From a virus, in IMG/VR virus record IMGVR_UViG_3300044681_000017, positions 1 through 56,409 of that record: a DNA stretch of 56,409 nt; one strand, written 5' to 3'. Positions within the stretch are counted from its first letter, which is position 1. Each line of letters begins with the position of its first letter. This document shows, one piece after another, positions 21,833 through 30,430 of this stretch. The translations under genes were made by a program, and so were the position numbers. Below the pieces are notes generated by a model that saw only the letters and a list, made by a program, of their open reading frames with translations, ran no database searches and was not told the origin of the DNA.

Positions 21833-22705
21833 TTATTTCTCATACTGTAGATTCACCAATTTCTGGTGCAATTGATCTTGTGCAAATTGATTTAATCTGA
21901 ACCTCGCATTATCTGGAAGGTCAGCATCAATTAACACAACTGTCTCTTCATATTTAGTATCTGGCAAAGTTGAATAGTAATTATTTGGAATAAAATTAAG
22001 AGAAAGTAATGCGGTCATATTTGCGACATCTGCTGCTGCAACTAGTGACGGATTGACAATACCAAGGATGTCTTCTATAGATTTTCTTTCTCGCCCCTTA
22101 CTATTTTCCTTGACTTTCTCACGATCCTTATCTTCTTCATCCTCATCAGAAGTTTCGGTTTTTTTATTAAGTTCGTCTTTGATATAAGGATCATCAAGGG
22201 GGTCTGTCACAGATAGATCAGGCATTGCCACAGGGGGAATATAGCCGGGACATTCTGGTTTATCTGTAACTTGATAACAGGGATCGTACTGATAGTTGTA
22301 CACCACCAGAGCATTTTCTACTGTACCAAACCCCTCGACTTGAATAGAACCGTCTCCCCAGTATTCACGGGGGATGCTCTGAACAGGAACTAACTTTCGG
22401 ATGGTATTGCCGGGCACACCAGACCAGTCATCTGCGCTTCTGAAGATATAACCACCATCGATGGCATTCTCGTTCTGCACATAAACGACCATATCGTCTT
22501 CTGTGTTCTTAACAGTGGTGTAACGATACAACACCCCGTTCACAGTCAGTCCTGCCTGTTGAGGCAGTATATTCGACATCACCCAATTCAGACCATTTGC
22601 GGCCGCATTGGGTGAACTCTCGTAGACATCTTGTGCGTTAGAGGGCGAGTAAAAGCAAAAGCAAACCAGCGACACCGCCAGCGCCAAGTAGTGTTTTACT
22701 ACCAT
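21833..22705 (-). CDS. Secreted protein with charged disordered linker, 290 aa
   Basis: The signal peptide (LALAVSLVCFCFYSPSNA) is encoded in a 68-base overlap with the upstream gene's membrane segment. The start has an AAGGGG site eight bases away. The first half is beta-rich with a CYQVTDKPEC loop. Residues 180-215 are acidic/basic repeats (ETSDEDEEDKDREKVKENS), and the end (DNARFRLNQFAQDQL) is helical. It should be periplasmic or surface-exposed. The family is unknown. Confidence 0.75.
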   Translation of the reverse strand: MVVKHYLALAVSLVCFCFYSPSNAQDVYESSPNAAANGLNWVMSNILPQQAGLTVNGVLYRYTTVKNTEDDMVVYVQNENAIDGGYIFRSADDWSGVPGNTIRKLVPVQSIPREYWGDGSIQVEGFGTVENALVVYNYQYDPCYQVTDKPECPGYIPPVAMPDLSVTDPLDDPYIKDELNKKTETSDEDEEDKDREKVKENSKGRERKSIEDILGIVNPSLVAAADVANMTALLSLNFIPNNYYSTLPDTKYEETVVLIDADLPDNARFRLNQFAQDQLHQKLVNLQYEK

Positions 22706-23213
22706 TGTCTAACCCCTTATCTTCCTTTTTAGCTGAAGGTTGTTCTTCTTGATTAACTTCCCATGCAGCTTTAGCTTCCAGTCCGATAAGTCCGTCATAA
22801 GGACAAGGTGTACCAGCGTGCATCATTGCCTCAAAAACACGTTCGTCTTGACACATGATAGAAACTGCGGCAACCTTCATGCCCATATCATATGTGGTCT
22901 TAGCCAGTTTCAAACGTTCGCAGTTCTCATCGGTAACCTGAGTGCCTGTTGAGATACCCAAAATCTGAGTCTGAATAGCTCCAGCCACACCAAAGGTACA
23001 AAGGTCAGAATTTGACGTATTGATCGTGGGTGAGATTGCAGAAGCAGGAGGAGACCTGAGTGTGGTTGTAGTTCTACCGTTGGTAGTAACCGTACTCTCA
23101 GTGATAATAGGTTCGATAACCGTATCGGAAGTTGTATTTGTTTGTGTTTGTGCATACGCACCAACGCTGAATAACGATGTCATTAACATCAAAGTTGTAA
23201 TAATAAAACGCAT
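22638..23213 (-). CDS. Secreted protein with C-terminal membrane anchor, 191 aa
   Basis: The N-terminal signal (LMLMTSLFSVGAYAQ) and the C-terminal hydrophobic stretch (LLGAGGVAGLLLLLLAL) frame a Thr/Ser-rich N-domain and a helical core with several cysteines (NCERLKLAKTTYDMG, MCQDERVFEAMM). It should sit in the envelope with its body outside the cytoplasm. It is the first gene of the exported cassette, just after a terminator. No known family. Confidence 0.75.
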   Translation of the reverse strand: MRFIITTLMLMTSLFSVGAYAQTQTNTTSDTVIEPIITESTVTTNGRTTTTLRSPPASAISPTINTSNSDLCTFGVAGAIQTQILGISTGTQVTDENCERLKLAKTTYDMGMKVAAVSIMCQDERVFEAMMHAGTPCPYDGLIGLEAKAAWEVNQEEQPSAKKEDKGLDNGSKTLLGAGGVAGLLLLLLAL

Positions 23214-23225
23214 AAAATTCCCCAT

Positions 23226-23259
23226 AAAAAAACCCTGAAGACTTAGTGCCTTCAGGGTT
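23226..23259 (-). terminator. Rho-independent terminator
   Basis: On the minus strand AACCCTGAAG, a nine-base loop, then CTTCAGGGTT and a T-run. It separates the SGNH-hydrolase operon from the exported-protein cassette. Confidence 0.88.
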
Positions 23260-23278
23260 ATTTAGTCTTTTTTAATCG

Positions 23279-24034
23279 TTAAGATTGATTGAATATGTGG
23301 TATAACAGTCCAGCATATTCGGTATGAGTGTCTTCGTCTGGATGACTGTTTGGTTTTAAAGTATATTTCTGTTCAGCCAAACTGTACATGTCAATCCAAG
23401 AAGTAAGTCCAATCTTACTTTCTTTTCGCAACAGACCCATCATATGGTCTACTTTTTTCTGCCAATTACCATATCGTTTCAATTTATGATTATCATTAAT
23501 GATATGTCGCAGACTTTCTTTGAGTTGTATATGAAACGCACCCTGCACTAACTTGATTCCCATGGCATCACATAGGGTTTGCATAGCGACCATCTTACTC
23601 AAGTGTTGAATTATAACTGTTCTGGTATCGTAAGCTTCGTCAAAATATTTGAACACAGGGCCCCATTTCTGAGGCATAAGGTTCCTTACCCTTTCTGGAG
23701 AAATTTGTGTGATATCATCAAATCTCTGTATAGGAAGAGGTTGTCCCCAATTATTAACCTCAGGCCTGGCTTCTGCAAACTCCAACCTCGACCAACCAGA
23801 CCACAAAATAACCATATGTGATGGTTTTGGTTTAGTGGGATCAGAGAGATAAACAATCGTATCTCTGAAAATTTTGTCGTTACCTCCACCACAAGTGGAT
23901 AGGTTCACATAGGGCATACCCAACAAGTTTGCCAACTTGTGAGTAAAGGTGTGTTCTTGGTGACTAGGGGGTTCAGTATCAAACCCCCGCAATTCATCAC
24001 CCCAAACAAAACTACATCCATTCGTTAAAAGCAC
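23279..24034 (-). CDS. SGNH-hydrolase-like protein, 251 aa
   Basis: The N-terminus LLTNGCSFVWGDEL is the GDSL-like block I with nucleophile Ser. CGGGNDKI supplies block III (GxND-like), and SHPDEDTHTEYAG supplies the C-terminal Asp-His pair. This arrangement fits the SGNH/GDSL esterase fold used to trim acyl or acetyl groups. It ends 20 bases before a terminator. Coupling to the upstream gene is by one-base overlap. The substrate is unknown. Confidence 0.75.
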   Translation of the reverse strand: MLLTNGCSFVWGDELRGFDTEPPSHQEHTFTHKLANLLGMPYVNLSTCGGGNDKIFRDTIVYLSDPTKPKPSHMVILWSGWSRLEFAEARPEVNNWGQPLPIQRFDDITQISPERVRNLMPQKWGPVFKYFDEAYDTRTVIIQHLSKMVAMQTLCDAMGIKLVQGAFHIQLKESLRHIINDNHKLKRYGNWQKKVDHMMGLLRKESKIGLTSWIDMYSLAEQKYTLKPNSHPDEDTHTEYAGLLYHIFNQS

Positions 24035-24561
24035 TAACTATTCTCTCTATCGTGTACGTACAAGGCGAGAAGGGCATAGTGAATAATCTTCAACAAGTCC
24101 TTACGATGATCGTCCTTTGTACCTTTGTTTCCATATCTTGCATTGTATTTATCAACATTTCCAAGAAAGAAACCAATACCACGACCACGATCAACAATTA
24201 CCTCACTGGACTGAATACCAGACTGGCAATAGTGAGCTGTGTATGTACTATCGATATAGTTCTTAACTTCATTGATCAGTTCGTCTTCACGGAACTTATA
24301 ATCAATCTGTTTAGTATTATCCGTCAGACCAAAACTAACATTATAATCGTTACTAACATTATATGTGTCCCACAAATCGTAAGTCACGTCCTCTAGATTA
24401 ATATCAACTGTAGAAACTTCAAAGTCCTCATAGTTCAGTGAAGGTGTCTGTGTAACTGTAATAGTTCCGCTGTTAGCGAGTTCGTCCAGATGTTTACGGT
24501 TCATTTCATTCCACTCTTCGGGAGTGATGTCATCAATACTGCCAGTCTTTTTCTTACTCAT
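24034..24561 (-). CDS. DUF3310-like phage protein, 175 aa
   Basis: The C-terminal 70 residues (YIDSTYTAHYCQSGIQ, LGNVDKYNARYGNKG, DLLKIIHYALLALY) resemble the DUF3310/SaV-type domain common in phages. That family is linked by annotation to nucleotide metabolism, without firm biochemistry. The N-terminal 90 residues are acidic and of unknown fold. It is coupled to genes on both sides. Confidence 0.75.
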   Translation of the reverse strand: MSKKKTGSIDDITPEEWNEMNRKHLDELANSGTITVTQTPSLNYEDFEVSTVDINLEDVTYDLWDTYNVSNDYNVSFGLTDNTKQIDYKFREDELINEVKNYIDSTYTAHYCQSGIQSSEVIVDRGRGIGFFLGNVDKYNARYGNKGTKDDHRKDLLKIIHYALLALYVHDRENS

Positions 24562-25996
24562 CTTGATACCTCAATCTTTCTGTTTCATAATCATCAAAAC
24601 CATATTCCAACTGATTCTTTAAGTTAAACCAATATCGACATCTACCATTCTCAATACAATATGCTTTCTTGGATTGTTGTACGATATCTCTAAAGTAATT
24701 CATATCTTCAAGTTGTTGGAACTCTTTATCATCAAAGTCTTCATACACCACAAGATAATGTCGGCCATACTTGGATAGAATATCAAAGTTATCATGACCA
24801 AGGATTTGTTTTACCTTGATTGAATATGGAGATTTGAAAACTCTTTCTCCTTTAATATATTCACCATTATCCTTCTTGGTGTAAAAATTAGAAAGTTGTA
24901 CGTACTCTCGTCCAACATTTGACCGAACCAATACCACTTTCTCTTTATTATTATATACGAGATTGAAGAACTTGTCAAGCACCACACCAACATTTCCTTC
25001 CTCAAACACGGTATTCTTATCGACAACCTTGGTGAACAGGGTGAAACATTTGGCTCTCTGTTCTCCGGTCAGAATGCAAACCCTAATATCATACTTACGC
25101 ACAATACGCAAAAGGTTCTCAGTGAACTCTCCGTATGGGTAGATGAAGAAGGTATTCCTCTTACCTTCCTTTGTCATTCTCACAACAAGATTCTCTAGGG
25201 TCTCTTCGTTCTTGATCATGATCTTCTTCTCATATGGTTCGTTGAGAAGGTTGGTCATGAGAGTAGTCAAGGCAGGATTCCACATTGACAATCTGTCCCA
25301 GAAGTTGATCGTGACATGATTCTGACAATAGAGGTATGCGGGAATCAAATAGGTCATCAAAGATTCGGAATGAGACAGATTGAAGGTGTGTACCGCTAGA
25401 GTATCCTTAAGGTTAAAGATTGACCCGTTTCTTGCTGAGTATGCTGCAACTTCCTTATGAGTGTAGTAATTGAGTTTGAACATATCATCTTCAAGACCAT
25501 CGTCCCAAGTGATATACAATGGATCATTTGGGCCTGCAAACTCCTTGGGGAAGTCCTTCATCTCATAAGAATCAAGATCGACATCATCCACATTTACTAG
25601 AACGCCCGTGTTTCCAACCAGTTCAAATTCCTTTGGCACAACTTCCTTGGCAATACCATCACACATTCTAATAGCAATATTGTCCCAGAACCCAGCTTCG
25701 GGTTTAAGTACTGTGATGGGAGAATCTGTGATAATCTCCTTATTGAAACTCAGGACAGCAGGAACAATCTGAATTCCCAGTTCAGCAAGGGCAAAGACAA
25801 GAGCATGGGTCTTCACTCCACAGTTCATAAGTCCAAGACAGGCGATATTACCCTTTACAATCCCCATCTCATTATGAACGTAACTCTTCCACTTGTCAAT
25901 CAATTCACAGAAACGATCACGATCATAATCACTGCGATCACCACGTTGAATGTTTCTAATTGTAAATTGGTCTCTAATAATATCTCTATTAATCAT
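24554..25996 (-). CDS. ANL (acyl-CoA synthetase / adenylate-forming)-like protein, 480 aa
   Basis: The region IVKGNIACLGLMNCGVKTHALVFALAELGIQIVPAV is like the first ANL subdomain; the run is quoted only to residue-type level, about residues 45-85. PLYITWDDGLE and THKEVAAYSARNG occupy the place of the glycine-rich adenylate loop but lack its SGTTG core. FFIYPYGEFTENLL and ICILTGEQ-like strands follow. It may be a diverged or inactive adenylating enzyme. It overlaps the oxygenase gene by eight bases. Confidence 0.62.
   Translation of the reverse strand: MINRDIIRDQFTIRNIQRGDRSDYDRDRFCELIDKWKSYVHNEMGIVKGNIACLGLMNCGVKTHALVFALAELGIQIVPAVLSFNKEIITDSPITVLKPEAGFWDNIAIRMCDGIAKEVVPKEFELVGNTGVLVNVDDVDLDSYEMKDFPKEFAGPNDPLYITWDDGLEDDMFKLNYYTHKEVAAYSARNGSIFNLKDTLAVHTFNLSHSESLMTYLIPAYLYCQNHVTINFWDRLSMWNPALTTLMTNLLNEPYEKKIMIKNEETLENLVVRMTKEGKRNTFFIYPYGEFTENLLRIVRKYDIRVCILTGEQRAKCFTLFTKVVDKNTVFEEGNVGVVLDKFFNLVYNNKEKVVLVRSNVGREYVQLSNFYTKKDNGEYIKGERVFKSPYSIKVKQILGHDNFDILSKYGRHYLVVYEDFDDKEFQQLEDMNYFRDIVQQSKKAYCIENGRCRYWFNLKNQLEYGFDDYETERLRYQDE
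24950..24978 (-). promoter_or_regulatory. Possible internal sigma70-type promoter
   Basis: On the minus strand TTGACA, 17 bases, then TATAAT inside the ANL-like gene. It would drive the DUF3310-like and SGNH genes. A chance match inside coding sequence cannot be excluded. Confidence 0.4.
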
Positions 25997-26660
25997 CGCT
26001 TTCAATTTCTTCTATTAACATATCACGGAGTCTTTGGGCCTGTATGTCAGTTTCAGTACCTTCACCATACCCACAGAATTTATATGCAAGAGTAATCCTC
26101 TCACATCCAGCATATGCGGCGTGCCAACAAATGTTGTGAGGTTCTTCCAGTGGCCCAAAATGATACCATCTTGCCTGCCAGCCAGGTTTATCCTGAATGG
26201 TAATGATCTCTTTTGTTTCTAGATCATAATAACGGAAGTATCCATCGCCTGTCTTAGACCATGTGAATAACACTTGATATGCAGACGCATCCCAGTTAGT
26301 GTGCCACCCCACAAACCCGCCAGGCGGATAATACGACAACAGTGCAGAGGTGTGAGCGCCAATCTCCGCAGCAAAGTCATACTTGACTCTCTGCATATAA
26401 TCAGACCACTTAGCCTTGTCTTTTCTAACCATTGTGGCAATGGGTTGTGCAAAGTGTTTATCCGGAACACCATAAGGTCTGTCTCTACGCAAACACTCGT
26501 CCAGATATTCATCTGAACAGTAGTATTCGCCCTTTGTCATATCCTCTTTACTGGAATATGCGTAATACTTAGGATCATTATAACCCTCAGTATTCAACAT
26601 ATCTTCCGCTATAGTGTCAAGAGTTTTGAGAAACTCTTTATTTCGTATCGTTATTTCCAT
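25989..26660 (-). CDS. Phage 2OG-oxygenase-like protein, HxN type, copy A, 223 aa
   Basis: The core YYPPGGFVGWHTNWDAS, FTWSKTGDGYFRYYD and CERITLAYKF fits a double-stranded beta-helix oxygenase. The metal region is WHTNW (His 120) rather than the usual HxD, with Asp 124 four residues on and distal His near 180. A paralogue at 54982 shares the same blocks. The start MEITIRNKEF is chosen because the AbrB-like gene occupies the upstream bases. Substrate is unknown. Confidence 0.8.
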   Translation of the reverse strand: MEITIRNKEFLKTLDTIAEDMLNTEGYNDPKYYAYSSKEDMTKGEYYCSDEYLDECLRRDRPYGVPDKHFAQPIATMVRKDKAKWSDYMQRVKYDFAAEIGAHTSALLSYYPPGGFVGWHTNWDASAYQVLFTWSKTGDGYFRYYDLETKEIITIQDKPGWQARWYHFGPLEEPHNICWHAAYAGCERITLAYKFCGYGEGTETDIQAQRLRDMLIEEIESDD

Positions 26661-26808
26661 CGATCTTTCTAAACGAAACTTCGCCCTCTTCAGTAATATT
26701 CCATTCGATGTTATCACCCACCTTTAGATTCAGGGCTTCCATCAATTCGTCTGTGAACTCCAGACACATGTCACCATCAACTTCGATAACATTACATGTA
26801 TAAATCAT
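26638..26808 (-). CDS. AbrB/MazE-like small DNA-binding protein, 56 aa
   Basis: CLEFTDELMEALNLKVGDN followed by IEWNITEEGEVSFRKI is the looped-hinge-helix pattern of AbrB/SpoVT/MazE domains (F-x-[ED]-x-x-[ED]-x-L-x-x-x-G-D). It overlaps ThyX by four bases and the oxygenase by 23 bases. It may be a phage transcription regulator of the operon that follows. No toxin partner is recognised beside it. Confidence 0.75.
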   Translation of the reverse strand: MIYTCNVIEVDGDMCLEFTDELMEALNLKVGDNIEWNITEEGEVSFRKIDGNNDTK

Positions 26809-27497
26809 GGTAATTTCCTCTCGGCTTGAATCTCTTCAATCGCTTGGACGATACTTGGGAAATGAATCTTGACAATATCCCAACACTTGTCAGCGACTTC
26901 CATATGTTCTTTTTGAGTACCGTTGCCTCTACGTAGATCACAGTAGTGAATCCAAGAACGAAGAGTTCCCGACATGTACAACGTGGTTTCGGTATTACCT
27001 TCGGGAAGGACGGCACGTGCCTGTTCCTTTGCAATACCATTCGCCAAGGCCCATTCATAAACTTCTTTAGATGTACGAATCACTTCAGCCTGTTTCATTC
27101 TCCAGAACTCACGCAAGTCTCGTGTATCTGCATTGACAGGCACATCGATTGAGTTCTGGCGGTTCTTGGTATCCTGAAGTCTCGCCTCACGGTATTCAAA
27201 GTTCTCCGACACAGCATAACGTTGTGAGAATTCCTGAAAGCTAAACGATCTGTGTCTGAGGATTTGTCTGGAAATGTCACGAGTTGTCTTGATCTCCATC
27301 GTCATACTAACCATCTCAAACGGTGACCAATGGTTCTCCCTGATAAGATACCCCAACAACTTAGAAGCCGTTCCCTTATTATTCTGATTAGCGGGATTAC
27401 TTACACGTGCAGCATATGCAATCAATTCTTCAGCAGAATGACAACCATCAACATATGCGCTGGGCTTCGTAACACCAATTAGACTCACTTCACTCAT
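26805..27497 (-). CDS. thyX: Flavin-dependent thymidylate synthase ThyX
   Basis: ThyX makes dTMP from dUMP with FAD and methylene-tetrahydrofolate. The signature RHRSFSFQEFSQRY at about residues 81-94 is the RHRx7S motif, and TYMSGTLRSWIHY-like residues further on fit the family. Length is 230 residues. The second ATG is chosen for spacing to GGAG. With NrdA and dCMP deaminase it supplies nucleotides for the phage. T4 uses the ThyA type instead. Confidence 0.95.
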   Translation of the reverse strand: MSEVSLIGVTKPSAYVDGCHSAEELIAYAARVSNPANQNNKGTASKLLGYLIRENHWSPFEMVSMTMEIKTTRDISRQILRHRSFSFQEFSQRYAVSENFEYREARLQDTKNRQNSIDVPVNADTRDLREFWRMKQAEVIRTSKEVYEWALANGIAKEQARAVLPEGNTETTLYMSGTLRSWIHYCDLRRGNGTQKEHMEVADKCWDIVKIHFPSIVQAIEEIQAERKLP

Positions 27498-27657
27498 CAT
27501 CACTCTCCGTTTCAATTTTATCTTCTTTGATACAATCGTTTTCGATTAACCAAGTAACAGCATTATTAATACCTTCTAGCCTTCCCTGATATTTACCTAC
27601 AATGTAAGATATGAAGAGGCAAAGTGTAGCCAATAATGCGTGTTCTACATCTGTCAT
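27490..27657 (-). CDS. Small membrane protein, 55 aa
   Basis: The start MTDVEHALLATLCLFISYIV places one membrane segment at residues 6-22, followed by a polar tail ending in acidic residues (KIETESDDE). AAGG lies seven bases before the ATG, and the longer frame overlaps gp41. It is located between gp41 and ThyX. The family is unknown. Confidence 0.7.
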   Translation of the reverse strand: MTDVEHALLATLCLFISYIVGKYQGRLEGINNAVTWLIENDCIKEDKIETESDDE

Positions 27658-27658
27658 A

Positions 27659-29071
27659 TTAAACCTTAAATAGAGAGAAGTCTTTGAACCTCTTCTCATT
27701 ACTTATGCGTTTGCCAGAATCCGTCCTATCAAAGGCCGGCGTGTCATCGTCCCAAGGGACATCATCAGATTCTTTCTCTGAGGATTGATCACAATCATAC
27801 AGGCGCATCTTCGATCTGTCAACCCCTACGACAAACTTTTGATTTATAGTAGGATCGTTGTACCTATTCTTCAACTGTTTGACCAGAATCTTACCCTGTG
27901 CATTCAGTTCATTATTTGAGATGAGTGCGAACATGAAGTCAGCGGTTGCGGGTAGTCCAAAAGATTCGGACGTGTCTTCAAGCCCCACATCGTCATTAGA
28001 GTAACCAGAACGAGTCGTCTGTGTTGCAGACACAATCGGCACGTCAAATTCCACTGCAAGTCCACGTATCTCTTCAGCAATAGACTTGATATAAGAATAT
28101 GAGTTAATAGCACCACCCATCCCCTTCATCCTTGCAGATGCACAAATGTTCAGATAGTCAATGAAGATGATGTCCGGCATGAACTTCTTCTTCAATTTGA
28201 GTTCGTTCAACAACGCACGGAAGTGTGACGTGTTCGCCTGTCCGGTAGGGTATTCCTTGATGATCAGTTTACCCTGAGTCTTACGTGCAATCTCTGACAC
28301 ACGATCATGGAACATATCCTTGGACATATTCTCCAGTTGATCAATCGCAATGTTCAACAGGTTAGCGTCAATACGTTCTGCGATACGTTCCTCGGCCATC
28401 TCCATAGTGATATAGAGAACGTTCTTACCTAGACTAAGTGAACTACCAGCGCAATGGCACATAAAGAGAGACTTGCCCACGCCAGTACCAGCGAGAGCGA
28501 TGTTAAGAGTCTTGTTTGGTAGACCACCCTTTGTAATTCGATTAAAGTAATCAAGGTCAAACGGAAGTCGTTCCTCTTCCTCGTGGTAGAATTTGAATCG
28601 TTCATCAATGTTCTCCAGATAGTCGTGACCAATATTGGTATCAAAAGATACACCCAAGGCCTTACTAAGAATATCTGGAATACCGTTCTTAGTCAGAGTT
28701 TTGTGTTTACCATCAAGAATAGAAATAGATTCCATGACCGCATTGAATACAGCACGGTCTTGACACCACTTCTCAGTTCGATCAACCAACCAACTTAGGT
28801 CTACTTCTTCTTTTGAAAACACGTTTGGAAGGATTTCCATGGCGTGTCGATACTGCTCATCCGACAGACGGTCACCCTCATCGATCTCAATCTTGAAGGC
28901 TTCCATTGTCGGAAGTTTGTTATATTTTGCAATAAACTTTGTGAACTCTTTGAAGAGGTTTTGGTACACCCCCTGAAAGTAGTCCGGATTGATAAACGCC
29001 GCAACCTTGCGAGCGTATTCATCATTTGTAACTAGGTTTCTTAAAATTGTCTGTTCTAGATTAATATCCAT
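27659..29071 (-). CDS. 41: Replicative DNA helicase, gp41 (DnaB family)
   Basis: The helicase unwinds duplex DNA at the fork and partners the primase. The Walker A motif is near residues 194-201 (AGTGVGKS). FIDYLNICAS supplies Walker B and SATQTTRSGYSNDD a DnaB-type motif H4 region. The length of 470 residues is near T4 gp41 (475). The start overlaps the preceding stop as TGATG. It follows UvsX in the core operon, as in marine T4-like phages. Confidence 0.93.
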   Translation of the reverse strand: MDINLEQTILRNLVTNDEYARKVAAFINPDYFQGVYQNLFKEFTKFIAKYNKLPTMEAFKIEIDEGDRLSDEQYRHAMEILPNVFSKEEVDLSWLVDRTEKWCQDRAVFNAVMESISILDGKHKTLTKNGIPDILSKALGVSFDTNIGHDYLENIDERFKFYHEEEERLPFDLDYFNRITKGGLPNKTLNIALAGTGVGKSLFMCHCAGSSLSLGKNVLYITMEMAEERIAERIDANLLNIAIDQLENMSKDMFHDRVSEIARKTQGKLIIKEYPTGQANTSHFRALLNELKLKKKFMPDIIFIDYLNICASARMKGMGGAINSYSYIKSIAEEIRGLAVEFDVPIVSATQTTRSGYSNDDVGLEDTSESFGLPATADFMFALISNNELNAQGKILVKQLKNRYNDPTINQKFVVGVDRSKMRLYDCDQSSEKESDDVPWDDDTPAFDRTDSGKRISNEKRFKDFSLFKV

Positions 29072-29391
29072 CAATTCCTCGGTTGAGTAACAAGCCACCC
29101 TTCTGCATAGGCACGTTCTAGTACATCCTCAAGGATGTCTGCTGCATACTCCTGTAGTTGAACATCATCGGATGTCAATAAAGGATCAGGTGAATATACT
29201 ACCTTATAATTGAACGTAAGGCAATCCTTAATTTCATTAAAGGCAACATTTCCATAACGAATAACGGTTTCGGTGAAATCACCACGTAGGATACGAATAT
29301 CCCACGCTTGATCATTAGGTGAATCGTCAACGGGGATCAACTGATAGTCAACCCCCTCTGACACCTTGTTTATATCAATCTTCTTCGCCAT
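29071..29391 (-). CDS. Conserved hypothetical protein between UvsX and gp41, 106 aa
   Basis: The protein has an acidic N-terminus (YQLIPVDDSPND), then WDIRILRGDFTETVIRYGNVAF and a helical C-terminus (QEYAADILEDVLERAY). I recall this conserved gene at the same position in other marine T4-like phages, with no assigned function. It overlaps UvsX by 17 bases and gp41 by one base. A replication-accessory role is inference from context. Confidence 0.8.
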   Translation of the reverse strand: MAKKIDINKVSEGVDYQLIPVDDSPNDQAWDIRILRGDFTETVIRYGNVAFNEIKDCLTFNYKVVYSPDPLLTSDDVQLQEYAADILEDVLERAYAEGWLVTQPRN

Positions 29392-30430
29392 CTACAATAT
29401 CTTCCATAGCTACTTGTGAAGGTAGTCCGATCTTGTACTGCTTCTCAAGGAAGTCAGCAAAGTCAGTGAATTCGAAGATAGGAGTCCAGAACTCTTCTTC
29501 TAGCGTCTGAGCTTGTCTAACTTTTGGGTCAACCAGTTCACCAGTGTTACGGTCAACACGACAGTACCAGCCATTAGAAGGCTTAGCCACATAACCACCA
29601 GCCAGAGCAACGTCAAGAAGACCAGAATAACGCTGGACACCACCCTCCCAAGATACTGAGATAGGGATTTTAGACTTTTCTTTAACATAACGAGACTTCT
29701 CCACATTGATCACAAAGTGGTAACCCTTAATCTCCGTCCCCTGTTTGTCCTGTTGACGGCCAAGAATCCAGATGTTATCCGCAGAGTAGTAGATACCCGT
29801 ACCACCACCAACAATATCCTTCGGAAACAGACCGATCTCTTTATAGGTATGGTTTACGGCCAACATAGGAATGTTCTTCATTGCAAGGTACGGAGTACAC
29901 ATACGGAAGAGACCCTTGAGTGCCTTTGCACGAGACATGTCTGCAACAGACTTCTCGTTGATTGCATCCTCAAGTTCCTTCTTGGAAGCAAGGTTACCAA
30001 TCGAATCGATGACAACAATAACATTATCGTCACGATCCATTGCTTCAAGTTGACTGATCAGGTCAAACTTAAGTTCTTCTACATTCGTGATAGGAGTGTG
30101 CAACACCCTACTAGCATCAATTCCAAACTGTTCGAAATAAGATTGGGGGGAACCAAACTCCGAATCGTAAAATAGTAGTACAGCATCTTCTTTAGCCCTC
30201 AGATATGCACCCGCCATCAACAAGGCGAATGAAGTCTTGAAGTGTTTGGATGGGCCTGCCAGAACCGTAAGTCCTGGCGTAACCCCACCATTGATAGACC
30301 CCGAAAGTGCCACGTTAACCATAGGCACATCGGTAGGAACCATGTCCTTCTCAGTGAAGAACTTACTCTCCGACAGAATCTCCGTTGTCTTGATCTTTGA
30401 GTTCTTCTTCAGTTTCGCCATTACGCTCAT
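29375..30430 (-). CDS. uvsX: RecA-like recombinase UvsX
   Basis: UvsX forms filaments on single-stranded DNA and drives strand exchange and recombination-dependent replication. The P-loop is at residues 59-66 (GPSKHFKT, as in the T4 protein), and VIVVIDSIGNL is the Walker B strand. AVNHTYKEIGLFPKD and VGGGTGIYYSADNIWIL match the family. The N-terminus overlaps the dehydrogenase gene by 68 bases. UvsY, its mediator, is at 54521. Confidence 0.95.
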   Translation of the reverse strand: MSVMAKLKKNSKIKTTEILSESKFFTEKDMVPTDVPMVNVALSGSINGGVTPGLTVLAGPSKHFKTSFALLMAGAYLRAKEDAVLLFYDSEFGSPQSYFEQFGIDASRVLHTPITNVEELKFDLISQLEAMDRDDNVIVVIDSIGNLASKKELEDAINEKSVADMSRAKALKGLFRMCTPYLAMKNIPMLAVNHTYKEIGLFPKDIVGGGTGIYYSADNIWILGRQQDKQGTEIKGYHFVINVEKSRYVKEKSKIPISVSWEGGVQRYSGLLDVALAGGYVAKPSNGWYCRVDRNTGELVDPKVRQAQTLEEEFWTPIFEFTDFADFLEKQYKIGLPSQVAMEDIVDGEED

